Positions 23,443-34,655 of a DNA stretch of 64,000 nucleotides are shown in pieces. The position numbers were made by a program, and so were the translations under genes. The DNA comes from Pontederia crassipes (taxonomy: Eukaryota > Streptophyta > Magnoliopsida > Commelinales > Pontederiaceae): contig CM060197.1 of the NCBI GenBank assembly GCA_030549335.1, forward strand, positions 44,481,654 to 44,545,653. The letters run 5' to 3'. Each line of letters begins with the position of its first letter. Positions within the stretch are counted from its first letter, which is position 1. A model generated the notes under the pieces. The model had not been told where the DNA came from. It saw only the letters and a program-made list of their open reading frames with translations, and did no database searches.

Positions 23443-25030
23443 CTCTTTTACCAATTTGAGAATGATTAAAAGGAAATAAATACTATCTTATAATAGTTTG
23501 TTATATAAGGTAACAAAAGAAAAATAAATAATTCATTACTTTAGTAATTTTAAAATAATTTAAAATAAATAATTCAATTTGACTCAAATTAAGATTAATC
23601 TTTCATTTTTTTGATTGAATATTATTACGAGTAAAATAATTCCTTATAAAACATAATTTATTATTTTCAGAATTAAAAAATAATTTGAATTATTTAATTC
23701 AATTTGAGTCATATTAATATTAATAATTAAGACAACAATCTCAATGTAATTCAAATTATAGATCTATAATTCTAATAACACGGAAAAAAAATCAAATAAG
23801 TTTTAATAAAATTAATAGAGGTAAAAGCACAATAGTCGGTAGCGCGACAAGTGACAAAGTATTACAATGACATGTATCAAATAATAATAATTAAAATAAT
23901 TAGCAAGTCTAAATCTAAAAAATAAAATTAATCTTATTTTCGGATTTTAAAAATAAGATCAAATAATAATTCAGTTTAAATTTAAAAGATAAAACTAAAC
24001 TTAGAAAGGTTGTTGCATAAGGTAACAATATATAAAATTCAATATTAATAATATACAATATACAAAAAAGTCAGATAAATAATATTACTTTAAAAATTAA
24101 CATTCAATTATTCGAGTATGATTAAAATAAATATTATTTTCTTTCTAGAAGATATTAAGTAAGTAAAAAATAATTTGTTATTTTCGTAATTTAAAAATAA
24201 TATAAAATAAAAATTAAATTTGATTCAAATTAAGATTAATCATTTCTTTTTATCCATTTCAGTATATTAAAATAAATTATTTTCTTTCTAAAAGATATTT
24301 TGTAAGTATGTTTTATTTTCAAAATTTAAAAATAATTTAAAATAAATAATTCAATTTGAGTCAAATTAAAATTAATCTTTCTTCTTTTATCAATTTGCGT
24401 ATGATTAAAAGTAAATATAGATAATCTTATAATAGTATGTTATGTAAGGTAACAAATTAAAAGAAATAATGTGTTATTTTTGGAAGAAAAAATTTTAAAT
24501 AAAATAATTTAATTTGAGTCAAATTAAGTTTAATATTTCATTTATATCAATTTGAGTATGATTACAAGTAAAAATAATTCCTATTTTAAAAATAATTTGT
24601 CATTTTTGGAATTCAAAAATTATATAAAATAAATAATTTAATTTGAGTAAAATTAAGATTAATCATTCCTCTTTTACCAATTTGAGTATGATTAAAAGGA
24701 AATAAATACTATCTTATAATAGTTTGTTATATAAGGTAACAAAAGTATAATAAATAATTCATTACTTTAGGAATTTAAAATAAATAATTTAATTTGACTC
24801 AAATTATGATTAATCTTTCATTTTTATCGATTTGAGTATTATTATGAGAAAAATAATTCCTTATAAAACATAATTTGTTATTTTCGGAATTAAAAAATAA
24901 TTTAAATTCTTTAATTCAATTTGAGTCATATTAATATTAATATTTAAGATAATAATATCAATTTAATTCAAATTATAGATCTTTAATTCTAATAACATGG
25001 AAAGAAATCAAATACGTTCTAATAAAATCA
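23443..25030 (+). repeat. Long direct repeats inside the Helitron
   Basis: A ~370-bp unit at 23443-23815 recurs at about 24667-25030 with few differences (both contain 'actatcttataatagtttgt' and end near a TTCTAATAACA block). A second unit starting AGAGGTAAAAGCA with AGTCGGTAGCGCGA occurs at about 23236 and again at about 23817. A shorter motif, CAATTTGAGT followed by ATGATTAAAA, recurs many times through to about 26470. Confidence 0.65.
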
Positions 25031-26512
25031 ATGATCCTTAGATAATTTTAATTTCTTTTAAATTTTATTAGATAAATCTAAGTTGATTAGAAATATAATT
25101 TGAGTAGACAAAGAAATATATATCATAATATTTAATACTTATAATAACTATTTTATTCGTAATTAAAAAAATAATGTACGTATAAAAACAATTTGTTATA
25201 ATCCTATTTTTTTTCAAATCCTAATCCCATATGTCAGTATTATTATTTTATTCAGAATTAAAAAATATATATAATAAAAGTTTGTCACAATCCTAATTTA
25301 TTTCAAATCCTAATTTTAATATGTGTGCAAGTAATTCGTAATATAAAAGATAAAACTAACCTTACAAAATTAGTTAAATAAGATAAATTAATATATTTAT
25401 GATATTTCTTATTTTCGAAATTAAAAGAGAGAGAGAGAAACAATTAATTGGAATTAAGTGCTTAAATAGAAATATAAAAATTAAAAAATATTTCGTAAAT
25501 TAAATATTAATTTAAAATGAAGATATCAATTTGTCTCAAATTAAATTTAATATTTTCTTTGTTTATCAATTTGAGTATAATTTAAATAAATAATATTCCC
25601 TTTCAAAAAAATATGTGTAAGTAAATAGTAATTCATTTTTAAAAGATAATTTGTTATTTTCTGAATTAAACAAATAATTAAAAATAAATAATTCAATGAG
25701 AGTAAAATTAAGATTAATTCTTTCTTTTCTATCAATTTGAGTATGATTAAAATAAATAAGATTTTCTTTCTAAAAGATAATGTTCATGTATATAACAATT
25801 ATTTTTAAAAGATAATTTGTTATTTTCATAATTTAAAATTTATTGCAAATAATATTTCATTTTAAATTATATTATAATAATTTGTTACGTAATCTATCAA
25901 AAATAAAAGAAGATTAAGTTTATTAGCATAATTTGATTAGAAGGATTTTTTTAGTATGATTAAAATAAATAATATTAAGATAATTAATTATTTTCATATT
26001 TAAAAGTGATTTAAAATAAATAATTCATTTTCAGTCAAATTAAGATTAATATTTCCATGTTATCCCTTTGAGTGTGATTAAAATAAATAATCATCCCTTT
26101 CTAAAAGGTGATGCAAACAATATAATAAAATAAATAATATATCATTTCTAAAAGGCAGTGCACAAGTTAATAAAATTAATAATATTTTATTTTAAGAGAT
26201 AAATGTACTATTTTTGAAATAGAAAAATTTAAAACAATGAATTCAATCGAGTCCAAATAATTTAAATAAAGAATTAAAAATTTGAGTTCAATTAATATTA
26301 ATCTATTCTTATATTTTCTTTTTTAAAGACAATAGACAAGTATATAATTTTAGAAAACTAAAAAATATCTTATAATGGTTTGTTATATGAACTAAAAATA
26401 AATAAATGAATACTTTATTTATGAGAATAATTTAATTAGAAAGAATTTTTTTAGTATGATTAAAAAATAAATTTTTATTTATTTTTTAATCATACTAAAA
26501 AAAATAAATTTT
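25031..26512. repeat. AT-rich Helitron interior, left of the LINE
   Basis: No gene is present. The sequence is a chain of degenerate copies of the TCAATTTGAGTxTGATTAAA motif, with AAAAGATAATTTGTTATTTT-like blocks between them. The ORF at 25547-25735 on the minus strand is low-complexity leucine/tyrosine sequence and is rejected. Confidence 0.5.
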
Positions 26513-29500
26513 AACTCCGCCTATATTTTATAGCCGGTCCCAAGCCCGGATAAAGGAGGAGGGTTGTGTTAGGCCCCGACAGCCAACATAAAATCATGTC
26601 GAATCTTATGAACATGGATCAACGAATATATTGTGTTAATGTTAGGTCATTACCCGTAAGTAACGCGCTGTACAGCTCGGGTACAGTGATAAGAGAGCAA
26701 GAGCCGCTGCATCCTCGCCTGAATGCAGTGTTAAATGAGCAAGGGCTACCGCACTCTAATGGACGGAGGCGGTTAAAGAAGCTAGTTCATGAGACTAAGG
26801 TCAGATTAGGTTCTTGGAACATTGGGACGTTGAATGGGAAGCGTCTCGAGGTGGCACAAGTAATGGACCAGCGTAAGATTAGTATCTTATGCTTGCAAGA
26901 AACTAGATGGGTAGGAGAGGGAAGTAAAGAGATTAGGTTAAATGGTTCCAAACTTTGGTACACAGGTAAGGTAAATGGAAGGAATGGTGTTGGTATTATC
27001 GCGGATGCAGAATGGAGGAAGAATGTTGTGGAAGTTAAAAGGATTGAGGATCGAATCATATCCGTGAAAGTAATTGTTGGAAAGGAGACTATGAACATTA
27101 TTAGTGCATATGCACCCCAAGTAGGAGCAGAATCACATCTCAAGGAGAAGTTTTGGGCAGATATGGAGGGTTTGATTGAAAGTATACCAACAACCGAGAA
27201 AGTTTATATTGGGGGGGACCTTAATGGACATGTTGGTAAAGAGGCAGGACCACATGCAAGGGTTCATGGTGGTTTTGGTTTTGGGGAGTTGAATGAGGAA
27301 GGACAAACTATTATTGATTTTTCTTTAGCATACGACTTTAAGATTATCAACACTTGTTTTAGGAAGAGAGAGGAACATTTAATCACATACAAAAGTGGAA
27401 CTCATAGGTCTCAAATCGATTTTTTCTTGATAAGAAATACTGATAAAAGACGTTGCACTAATTGCAAAGTAATTCCTGGGCATGGGGTGACTACACAACA
27501 TAGATTGTTAGTTCTTGATATGCAAATAAAATGTATAAAACCAAAATCCCGAACAGTTTTTGATCGAAAGATCAAGTGGTGGCAGTTAAAGGGGGAGAAG
27601 CGAGAGACTTTTAGAAGTAAGTTATTAGAGGAAAGTGTGTGGGAGTTAGAAGGAGATGCTAGTATCATGTGGAAGAATGTGGTAAAAAAGGTTGAAATGG
27701 TTGCTAAAGCCATTTTAGGAGAATCAAAAGGTTTTGGACCACGAGATAAGGAGACTTGGTGGTGGAATGAGGAGGTCCAAGAAAAGGTGCGTAATAAGAA
27801 GAATTGTTTCAAGGCGATACACTTGGACAATAGTTCTGACAATTGGGAAAAGTATCGTTTGGCGAAAAGGGAGGCTAAGAAGGCAGTTAGTGATGCTCGT
27901 GCTAAAGCATACGAGGGGTTTTATAAGGAGTTAGGGACAAAGGCGGGTGAACAAAGGATTTACAAGATTGCAAGGAACAAAGAGAAGGAGTCGAGAGATT
28001 TGGATCAAGTAAGATGCATAAAAAATGAAGTTGGCAAGGTTTTAGTTACTGAAGGAGATATTAAGAACAGATGGGAAGAGTATTTCTATAAGCTATTTAA
28101 TGATGGATGTGAAGGTTCGCGTTGTGATTTGGAGGACTTGACAGTTAGCGAATGTGAGCTTAATAGGTCATTTTATCGTAGAATTAGAGTCTCGGAGGTT
28201 AGCGAAGCTCTTAAGAAAATGGAGAATGGTAAAGCCGTTGGACCGGATGGTATACCGATTGAAGTTTGGAAATGTTTAGGAGAAAAATGTGTGTTGTGGT
28301 TATGTAAACTATTTAATGAGATTTTACGGTCGAAAAAGATGCCTGATGATTGGAGATTAAGTACATTAGTTCCTATTTACAAAAATAAAGGAGATATTCA
28401 GAATTGTGCAAATTATAGAGGGATTAAACTTATGAGTCACACTATGAAATTATGGGAAAAAGTGATTGAGCATAGATTGAGAATGGAGACTAGTATTTCT
28501 GAGAGACAATTTGGGTTCATACCAGGAAGATCCACTACAGAGGCGATTTATTTACTAAGGGGGATGATGGAGAAGTATCGAAGTAGGAGAAGAGACTTAC
28601 ATATGGCTTTCATTGACTTAGAGAAGACGTATGATCGGGTACCAAGGGATGTACTTTGGAAAGCCTTGCAAAAGAAGAGGGTGAATGTTGCCTACATTAA
28701 GGTAATACAAGATATGTACGATGGGGCATTGACTAGGGTTAGGACACCCGGAGGTGAGACAAATGAATTTTCTATAGGAATTGGCCTACATCAAGGATCA
28801 GCTTTAAGCCCGTATCTATTTAACTTAGTTATCGATGCTATAATCGAGAGTATCACAGAGGAGGTACCTAAGTGCATGCTATTTGCGGATGATATAGTAC
28901 TTTTAGCGGATTCAAGAGAAGAGATTAATACAAAATTGGAAATATGGAGAAATACGTTGGAGTCAAAGGGTTTTCGTTTAAGTAGGAATAAAACAGAATA
29001 TATGCATAGCAATTTCACAAATAAACAACTTAGAGACGATTTGAAAGTTAGGTTAGGGGAGGATATAATTCCTCAAGTGACAAAGTTTAAATATTTAGGA
29101 TCAATTGTAAAACAAGATGGTGAGATTGATGACGATGTTAATCATAGAATTCAAGCTGGTTGGTGTAAGTGGAGGAAAGCCACTGGAGTTCTTTGTGATA
29201 GAAAGGTACCCAATAAAGTTAAAGGAAAATTCTATCGTACTGCTATAAGGCCAGCAGTGTTATATGGTAGTGAATGTTGGGCTATGAAGGGACAACATGA
29301 ACGTAAAGTGGGGGTAGCCGAAATGAGGATGTTGAGATGGATGTGTGGTCATACAAGATTAGATAAGATTAGGAATGACCATATACGTGAACGAGTCGGA
29401 GTGGCTCCTATTAGTGAGAAAATGGTAGAAAATCGTTTGAGATGGTTTGGTCATGTTCAGAGAAGACCATTAGATGCGCCAGTAAGAAGAGTAGATCAAA

Positions 29501-29688
29501 TAATCTGGAGTCCGATTAAAAGAGGGAGAGGGAGGCCAAGGCGGACACTTGGCGAACTAATAGAGCAAGATCTATTGGTGAATAATATACCGAAAGGTTT
29601 GGTTACTAATAGAACGGAATGGCGTCGTATGATCCATGTAGCCGACCCCACCTAGTGGGATAAGGCTTTGTTGTTGTTGTTGTTGTTG
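26513..29688 (+). mobile_element. Full-length RTE-type LINE retrotransposon
   Basis: It starts AACTCCGCCTATATTTTATA and ends with GGGATAAGGC followed by a (TTG)n tail, the tail type of plant RTE elements. A 14-bp AAAAAATAAATTTT occurs at 26499-26512 and 29692-29705 as the target duplication, although the AT-rich setting weakens this. The true 5' end is supported by the small derivative at 63412-63635, which has the same first bases. It lies inside the Helitron, so it is the younger insertion. Confidence 0.85.
26596..29655 (+). CDS. RTE LINE polyprotein: AP endonuclease and reverse transcriptase
   Basis: This is an uninterrupted 1,019-codon ORF from the first ATG (26596). The reading frame is open a little further upstream, but only with a GTG. 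Residues about 70-310 form the apurinic endonuclease that nicks target DNA: WNIGTLNG, LQETRW, GGDLNGHVG, QIDFF and TTQHRLL give the Asn, Glu, Asp/Asn, Asp and His positions. Residues about 490-800 form the reverse transcriptase, with AVGPDGIP, GLHQGSALSPYLF and the FADD catalytic box near residue 760. The C-terminal LRWFGHVQRRP is usual in this family. Target-primed reverse transcription in the nucleus is the known mode of action. With no stop or frameshift and all catalytic motifs present, this copy may be young. I cannot tell whether it is expressed. Confidence 0.9.
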   Translation: MSNLMNMDQRIYCVNVRSLPVSNALYSSGTVIREQEPLHPRLNAVLNEQGLPHSNGRRRLKKLVHETKVRLGSWNIGTLNGKRLEVAQVMDQRKISILCLQETRWVGEGSKEIRLNGSKLWYTGKVNGRNGVGIIADAEWRKNVVEVKRIEDRIISVKVIVGKETMNIISAYAPQVGAESHLKEKFWADMEGLIESIPTTEKVYIGGDLNGHVGKEAGPHARVHGGFGFGELNEEGQTIIDFSLAYDFKIINTCFRKREEHLITYKSGTHRSQIDFFLIRNTDKRRCTNCKVIPGHGVTTQHRLLVLDMQIKCIKPKSRTVFDRKIKWWQLKGEKRETFRSKLLEESVWELEGDASIMWKNVVKKVEMVAKAILGESKGFGPRDKETWWWNEEVQEKVRNKKNCFKAIHLDNSSDNWEKYRLAKREAKKAVSDARAKAYEGFYKELGTKAGEQRIYKIARNKEKESRDLDQVRCIKNEVGKVLVTEGDIKNRWEEYFYKLFNDGCEGSRCDLEDLTVSECELNRSFYRRIRVSEVSEALKKMENGKAVGPDGIPIEVWKCLGEKCVLWLCKLFNEILRSKKMPDDWRLSTLVPIYKNKGDIQNCANYRGIKLMSHTMKLWEKVIEHRLRMETSISERQFGFIPGRSTTEAIYLLRGMMEKYRSRRRDLHMAFIDLEKTYDRVPRDVLWKALQKKRVNVAYIKVIQDMYDGALTRVRTPGGETNEFSIGIGLHQGSALSPYLFNLVIDAIIESITEEVPKCMLFADDIVLLADSREEINTKLEIWRNTLESKGFRLSRNKTEYMHSNFTNKQLRDDLKVRLGEDIIPQVTKFKYLGSIVKQDGEIDDDVNHRIQAGWCKWRKATGVLCDRKVPNKVKGKFYRTAIRPAVLYGSECWAMKGQHERKVGVAEMRMLRWMCGHTRLDKIRNDHIRERVGVAPISEKMVENRLRWFGHVQRRPLDAPVRRVDQIIWSPIKRGRGRPRRTLGELIEQDLLVNNIPKGLVTNRTEWRRMIHVADPT

Positions 29689-29705
29689 ATTAAAAAATAA
29701 ATTTT

Positions 29706-31142
29706 CTTTATAAAATGTACCAATAATAATTTTCCTTTCTGACACATAATTTGTTTTTTAATTAAAAATTGATTAATTTGAGTACAATTAAGATTAAAAC
29801 TAAAATTTCTAAAAGATAGTGGACAAGTATAATAAAATAAATAATATTTTATTTTTAAAAAAGATATTTTTGAAATAAAAAATAAATTATTCGATTTTAT
29901 TATGATTACAATAAATAAACTTTCCTTTGTCGAAGCTATCGTAGAAGTATAATAAAATAAAGAATAATTTTACTTTATTTTAGTTTTGAAAGATAATGAG
30001 TTAGTTAATAACATTAATTTGAAGAAATTGAGTCCAAAGTAAGATTAATTTTTTCCTTTTTGAAAGATAATGGAAAAGTATAATAAAGAAATATTTTCCT
30101 CTTAAAAGATAATGTATTACTTCAGAAAAAATAAATATTAAATTTGAGTGTGATTAAATAAATATTATTTTATTTATAAAAGCCAATGTAAAAGCATAAT
30201 AAAAGGTTATACTATTTCATTTTTTAGAAGATATTGTTTTAGTTCCAAATTTTAAAAAAATTAAAATAAAAAATTCAATTTGAGTCCAATAAAAATAATA
30301 TTTCCTTATATAAGTAATTAAAATATTATAAATAATAAAATAAGTCTATTTATTTAAAACAATTAATTATTTAGAAGAAATTTAATTTAATTAGATGTTG
30401 GAGTTTTGTTACATTTAAATTGAATTTTAAATTTTTTAAAATAGACTAATCTATTTGTAGAGATGGACAAACGAATTATGTCGTACAATGTTTGATTGTG
30501 ACGTAACACATTTAAAAAATAAGTGGTGTCATGTTAAATTGACATTATGGCAACCCAACATGATTGGTACAGAGCCCAACCGAGTTAGCCGAGTTCGGTC
30601 ATGCCGAGTCAAACGACTCATTTCTTTTGTCCAAAGTTAATTTGTATTAATAAAAAATAATTAAAGTATTATACTATATGATATTAAAAGATAATATAGT
30701 ATATGGTATTATGATTATTAGACATATAATAAACTTTTTTATATATAATATAGTTATAAGATATTATTAAATATTTAAATATGTAAAAAAATAAATTAAT
30801 AATAAATAATATGTTCACCGGATTAGACCTGGTTCCTTAGCCCAGTGCCAAGTCATGCTTAGTATCTTAGTGGGCAACCTGTCTAGCCCGAACTTAGGCT
30901 AACTATTGTGCTCGGACGGAGCTTGTGTGGAGTACGACTGGCTCGATAGAATTTCATGAAAGCTGTGTGCCGGACTAGGTAAAATTTCATCTTTATCTAT
31001 TTTTCACGTTTAAGTGATATTAAATAAATTTTGATAATTATTAAAAATTATAATATTACAATTATGTATTGCATTTTTTTATAATATCAATCATCTTTTG
31101 ATAGTAATTATATACTATATAATATTTATAATATTCGTCGTC
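29706..31142. repeat. AT-rich Helitron interior, right of the LINE
   Basis: The same degenerate motif family as on the left side continues to about 30420. Between 30460 and 31000 there is a less AT-rich patch (with 'ccgagttagccgagttcggt') that may be a small nested DNA element, but no inverted ends were found. No gene is present. Confidence 0.4.
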
Positions 31143-31169
31143 CGTGCATCGCACGAGATTTATGACTAG
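31143..31169 (+). other. Helitron 3' terminal hairpin and CTAG
   Basis: A five-base stem CGTGC/GCACG with loop ATC is followed after 10 bases by CTAG and then a host T. The spacing and the CTRR end match the rolling-circle termination signal of Helitrons. Confidence 0.7.
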
Positions 31170-33429
31170 TTTTATAAGTAGTATATAGACTATAAATAAT
31201 TTATATTTAAATATTACATGCCAATAACGGGCTAACGGATGAATATCAAACTATTGGACAAGTACACATTTTCGCAATCGGGCAGCTAGCCACCATCCTA
31301 CTAGCGACCTCCTCGATTCACATGGTGATGAAAAAGGTCTCCTCTCACATCTTTTTTATGATGATGGAGGACATACTCTTATATATTTGGTCAATCAGTT
31401 TCCATCTTAGATTGGGTGGGTATACCATATATGTTAATTAATGGGATCATTCTAATTTCATTATAAATTCATTGTAAAAAATATTAATCAAGTATCTACA
31501 TTGATCTATGAATCAATGGTAGGTTTACACATGTGGGCCTATTTTCGGTCCATGTGTTTTTAAAATCTTAATTAATTTAACGAGTTATTGTCAATCTAAA
31601 TAATAACTTTTTTAATCTTGTTCGGCCCTTTAAATTCCAAGAAGCCTTATCAGATGGATCGGGGTTATTCGTTTAAGTTTTTTATTAGGATTTAATGAGC
31701 GTCGACCCCATTAAAATGGGGTGGACCTTGCACCCTATTGCGCACACCATCCGATGTGCGATGGACGGTTGATGGAAGACGCGCACGGTTCGTGGTTCAG
31801 GAAGAAGAGGAATTCACGTCAAGCGGTTCAGCGAAACCAAAAAAATGTTTCCTCGGTGATGATAGCATCCGCTTGTGTTTCCCTCCCAGATGATGATGGC
31901 ATCCACCTGCGTTTGCCTCCCTGGAAACGATGGCATCTGCCCGCCCCTCCCTTGACCCCGTCCCCACCCTGCGACGACGCCCACCCCTCCATCCTCCTAT
32001 CCCCATGCTACTAATGACATTCGCCCCTCCTTTCTCCCTCTTCCCTTGCAACGACATCCACCCCCAAGGAAGGATCACCTATGAGTTGCCTGATGCGATA
32101 ATTTTGTATAGCCCAAATACTAGCAAGAGCATTAGGCCGAATCACATAATAAAAAGTGAGAAGTATGTAGAACTCACGAGGAGTAGTCTATTTTTATCAA
32201 TCTTAATTTAGTTAGATGAGGAAAATAGAAAATATTTGGTTCAAAATAAATTAAACAAAGAAAATTAAAATTAATCCAGCTTAAAGTCGCGATGGATAAA
32301 GTTAATTAAAATAAATTAAAATAAAATTTTCATCCTAAATGTGTGAGGGCAATTGGGTCATTTCATAAATTAAAATATTGAAAATTAACGATAAAGTTAA
32401 CCGATATTGATGGATAGACCTAATTGGAAAAAGTGCCATAGTTTAGGAGAGTTATGCGAAAAATACGAAAGTCGTGATTAGATGCGGAAAAAGTTCATAG
32501 TTTAAGTAAGGTCAGAGGAAAAAAAATCCTAAATGTAATGCTAATAATTGAGAAAAAAAGGACAGAAATGTAATTTGATAAATTTAACTCTACTTTTTTT
32601 GTTCCATCTCATTTTTCTTGTCATTTGTTATGTTATTTGACACAACCAACAAAGACGACATGATTGGTTCAACTAAATGCAAAATCTTTTTAAACTAAGG
32701 CAAAGTATATTAAAAAATGACTTACAATGTATAATAAACCAACATTAATTAATATTACGGCAAAATAAATAAATAAAAAAGGATAGGATTGAGCCATAAT
32801 ACAAAGATAGATTGTGAGGATTTGAACCCACAGAAGACAAAACATAAATAATTGTTCTAGATATGTTCAAAGCATGGTAGTTCTTGATCATATCTTTCTT
32901 CAACTCTCTGATCTTGATCTTCATTAGAAGATCAAAAATGTAATATCGCAGTGGGATCGCGAGTTTAATTGTGAGACCAATGGGATGAAATGATCCCATT
33001 GATCCTATCATCTTAAAAACAATCGAGTACCTTAACCACTGCAGAAAAATCGGTGAATAGCGACCAAAGGAGAAGTCATTAGAATATATCGCGCACTTTC
33101 GCGTCTAAGTAGCACTGACAACATGCGACGCCGGTAGTCAATAGCTAATAGTGTCTCAATAGAGCCAAAGAAGAGGGAAACACTACTAGCGTCAATAGTG
33201 GACGCTAAAATTATGTGGTTGATGATGGTGACGGTGATATATTGATATTAGATAATTGTGTGGTTAGAGATGATGGAGACATTATTTTAATTTTTTCACT
33301 TGTAGTTGTAGGTGTGGGCAAAATAGCTATTAAAATGACATATTTTTCATTTTATTCACTGCATTCCAAAAAAATGCTTGGAATAAAATTTTCTTTATTT
33401 CCTTCGGAGATACAAGAATAAAACAAAAT
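31170..33429. other. End of segmental duplication B, then intergenic DNA
   Basis: 31170-31265 continues the duplicated segment (matches 5040-5145). Beyond it nothing is recognised. A GC-rich patch at 31720-32060 contains a ~36-bp minisatellite (GATGATGGCATCC recurring near 31857, 31893 and 31928) and open frames on both strands, but no domain. 32100-33430 is AT-rich without a credible gene. Confidence 0.45.
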
Positions 33430-33642
33430 AATAACATATTCTACTCGTTTAACCAAACAAAGATAAATTACAGTGTTGACTGGAAAATCTGATGCGTTGA
33501 ACACAAAGTCGTTCTCAGTTCGGTTCATGTTCGTATCACAGTGCAAAATGAACACCACTAACCAGAAAAGTCGAATCGTCATTCTTTAGATATACATATA
33601 CAAGTTGATATATATGCATATGCACATACGTTGAAGGGAGAC
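33430..33642 (+). repeat. Duplicated RLP upstream region, copy 2 (short)
   Basis: It contains the 'gcgttgaacacaaagtcgtt' block and a following 'aaaatgaacacca' block seen before the other RLP 5' ends at 20990-21060 and 47070-47110. It leads directly to the RLP start region at 33643. Confidence 0.65.
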
Positions 33643-33926
33643 GATGGAATCAATGGCAACTAATGTGCACTACGCCACTCTTCTTGTTCTTCTGGTCTTA
33701 TACGGAGCTCCTACCTTCATCTGCAGAGAAGATGAATGGATGGCCCTCCTCCAGTTCAAAGATGGCCTCGAAGACCCTATCAAATAACTCATCACGGAAT
33801 TGCGCCTATCAAATAACTCAATATCAGGTAGTTAGATGTGTCTGCAAATAAATTAAACAGCAGCATTAATCCCTCTTCGATATGCAAATTAAACGGAGCT
33901 TTACTCTCTAACTCTTTATCAAAACC
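33643..33926 (+). pseudogene. LRR-RLP pseudogene, 5' part (interrupted by copia)
   Basis: The start context and signal peptide match intact gene 1 (ATGGCAACTAATGTGCACTA), followed by the LRRNT start (ICREDEWMALLQFKDGLEDP). At about 33780 the sequence jumps to DNA equivalent to gene-1 positions near 48800 (LRR 17, 'cctatcaaataactcaatat'), deleting about 1.4 kb. The repeated CCTATCAAATAACTCA at 33776 and 33807 marks the junction. The remaining LRR 18-19 sequence has lost frame. It ends at 33926 at the copia LTR, where it is equivalent to gene-1 position ~48969. Confidence 0.85.
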
Positions 33927-34619
33927 TGTTGGTTTTTCTTGCCTATGCGAATCAAAATAGGAGTCCGACAATGATTGGAAAAGGAAAAGCACGTTGATGT
34001 CAAACACGTCCGAGGTAGAGAAGGAAACAATTCGAATTGGTTTAGAAACCAATCCGAAACAAAGTCGAAGCCGAATTTGTGTTCAACCGGCACGTGGGCG
34101 AAGCTATAAAAGCACGATGATGCTTTGGGCAAAAGTGTACAGCGCCGTGCGCAACATCAGATCGAAAGCCACCGAGAGAGAAAAAGAGAAGAGAGAGAAA
34201 ATTTGGAGTTCGTTTCGGGAACGAGTTCTTATTCGTTCTCGACGAAACTTCAGACATTACTTCTCAATAGTCTTCTCATCTATTTCTCATATTTCGATAA
34301 GATCGTTCTGACTTTTATCCTCAGTTTCGAGAGACTTTTATTTTGTGGCATCCAAGATTAATTCTTGAGATTATTATTATAATCCTCTGCGTAATTTAGA
34401 GAAGATACTTTGTAATATACTATTATTTCATAGTGGAAGATTTTTTTGCTCCCGTGGTTTTTTCCTCTCACGTTGAGGAGTTTTCCACGTCAATTCTCTG
34501 CGTCTTTGGTTTGATTTAATTCCGCTATATTATTGTCATCATCTCATTATTATTGTGCGCATTAAAAGGAAAAAAAGAAGATAATTTCGCAACTATCAGT
34601 TCAGCCTTTTTTTTCAACA
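33927..34619 (+). repeat. 5' LTR of copia no. 1 (693 bp)
   Basis: It starts TGTTGGTTTTTC and ends CAACA just before the primer-binding site. It matches 38657-39322 closely. ORFs on both strands inside it (33994-34311, 34042-34257) recur in the other LTR and are not genes. A GCTATAAAAGC block near 34103 could be its TATA box. Confidence 0.88.
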
Positions 34620-34634
34620 GTGATATCAGAGCCT
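34620..34634 (+). other. Primer-binding site of copia no. 1
   Basis: GTGATATCAGAGCCT directly after the LTR resembles the complement of initiator methionine tRNA with one or two mismatches. Confidence 0.7.
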
Positions 34635-34655
34635 AGTCAGGAAGCGCACTTTATA

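Larger units (their letters stand above)
23213..31169 (+). mobile_element. Helitron, ~8 kb, containing an RTE LINE
   Basis: The right end is CTAG (31166-31169) followed by T, preceded 10 bases earlier by a CGTGC-ATC-GCACG hairpin (31143-31155), the standard Helitron 3' terminus. The flanking host sequence (TTTTATAAGTAGTATA after, 'attaaaaaga' before) is continuous in the other duplicated copy at about 5010-5060, so the insert is real and made no target duplication. The left end is a (TA)n tract then AAAAGCAGAGGTAAAAG; a clean 5' TC is not evident. No Rep/helicase ORF is seen, so it is non-autonomous. The interior is very AT-rich repeats apart from the LINE. Confidence 0.65.

Noticed and set aside
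25547..25735. Leucine/tyrosine-rich minus-strand ORF
   Set aside because: It is low-complexity AT-rich Helitron interior and is not conserved between repeat units.
26787..27842. Minus-strand ORFs of 118 and 143 codons
   Set aside because: They are antisense shadows of the RTE LINE ORF without domains.
33908..34361. Overlapping ORFs on both strands (60-105 codons)
   Set aside because: They repeat in both copia LTRs (also at 38578-39091), which are noncoding control regions.
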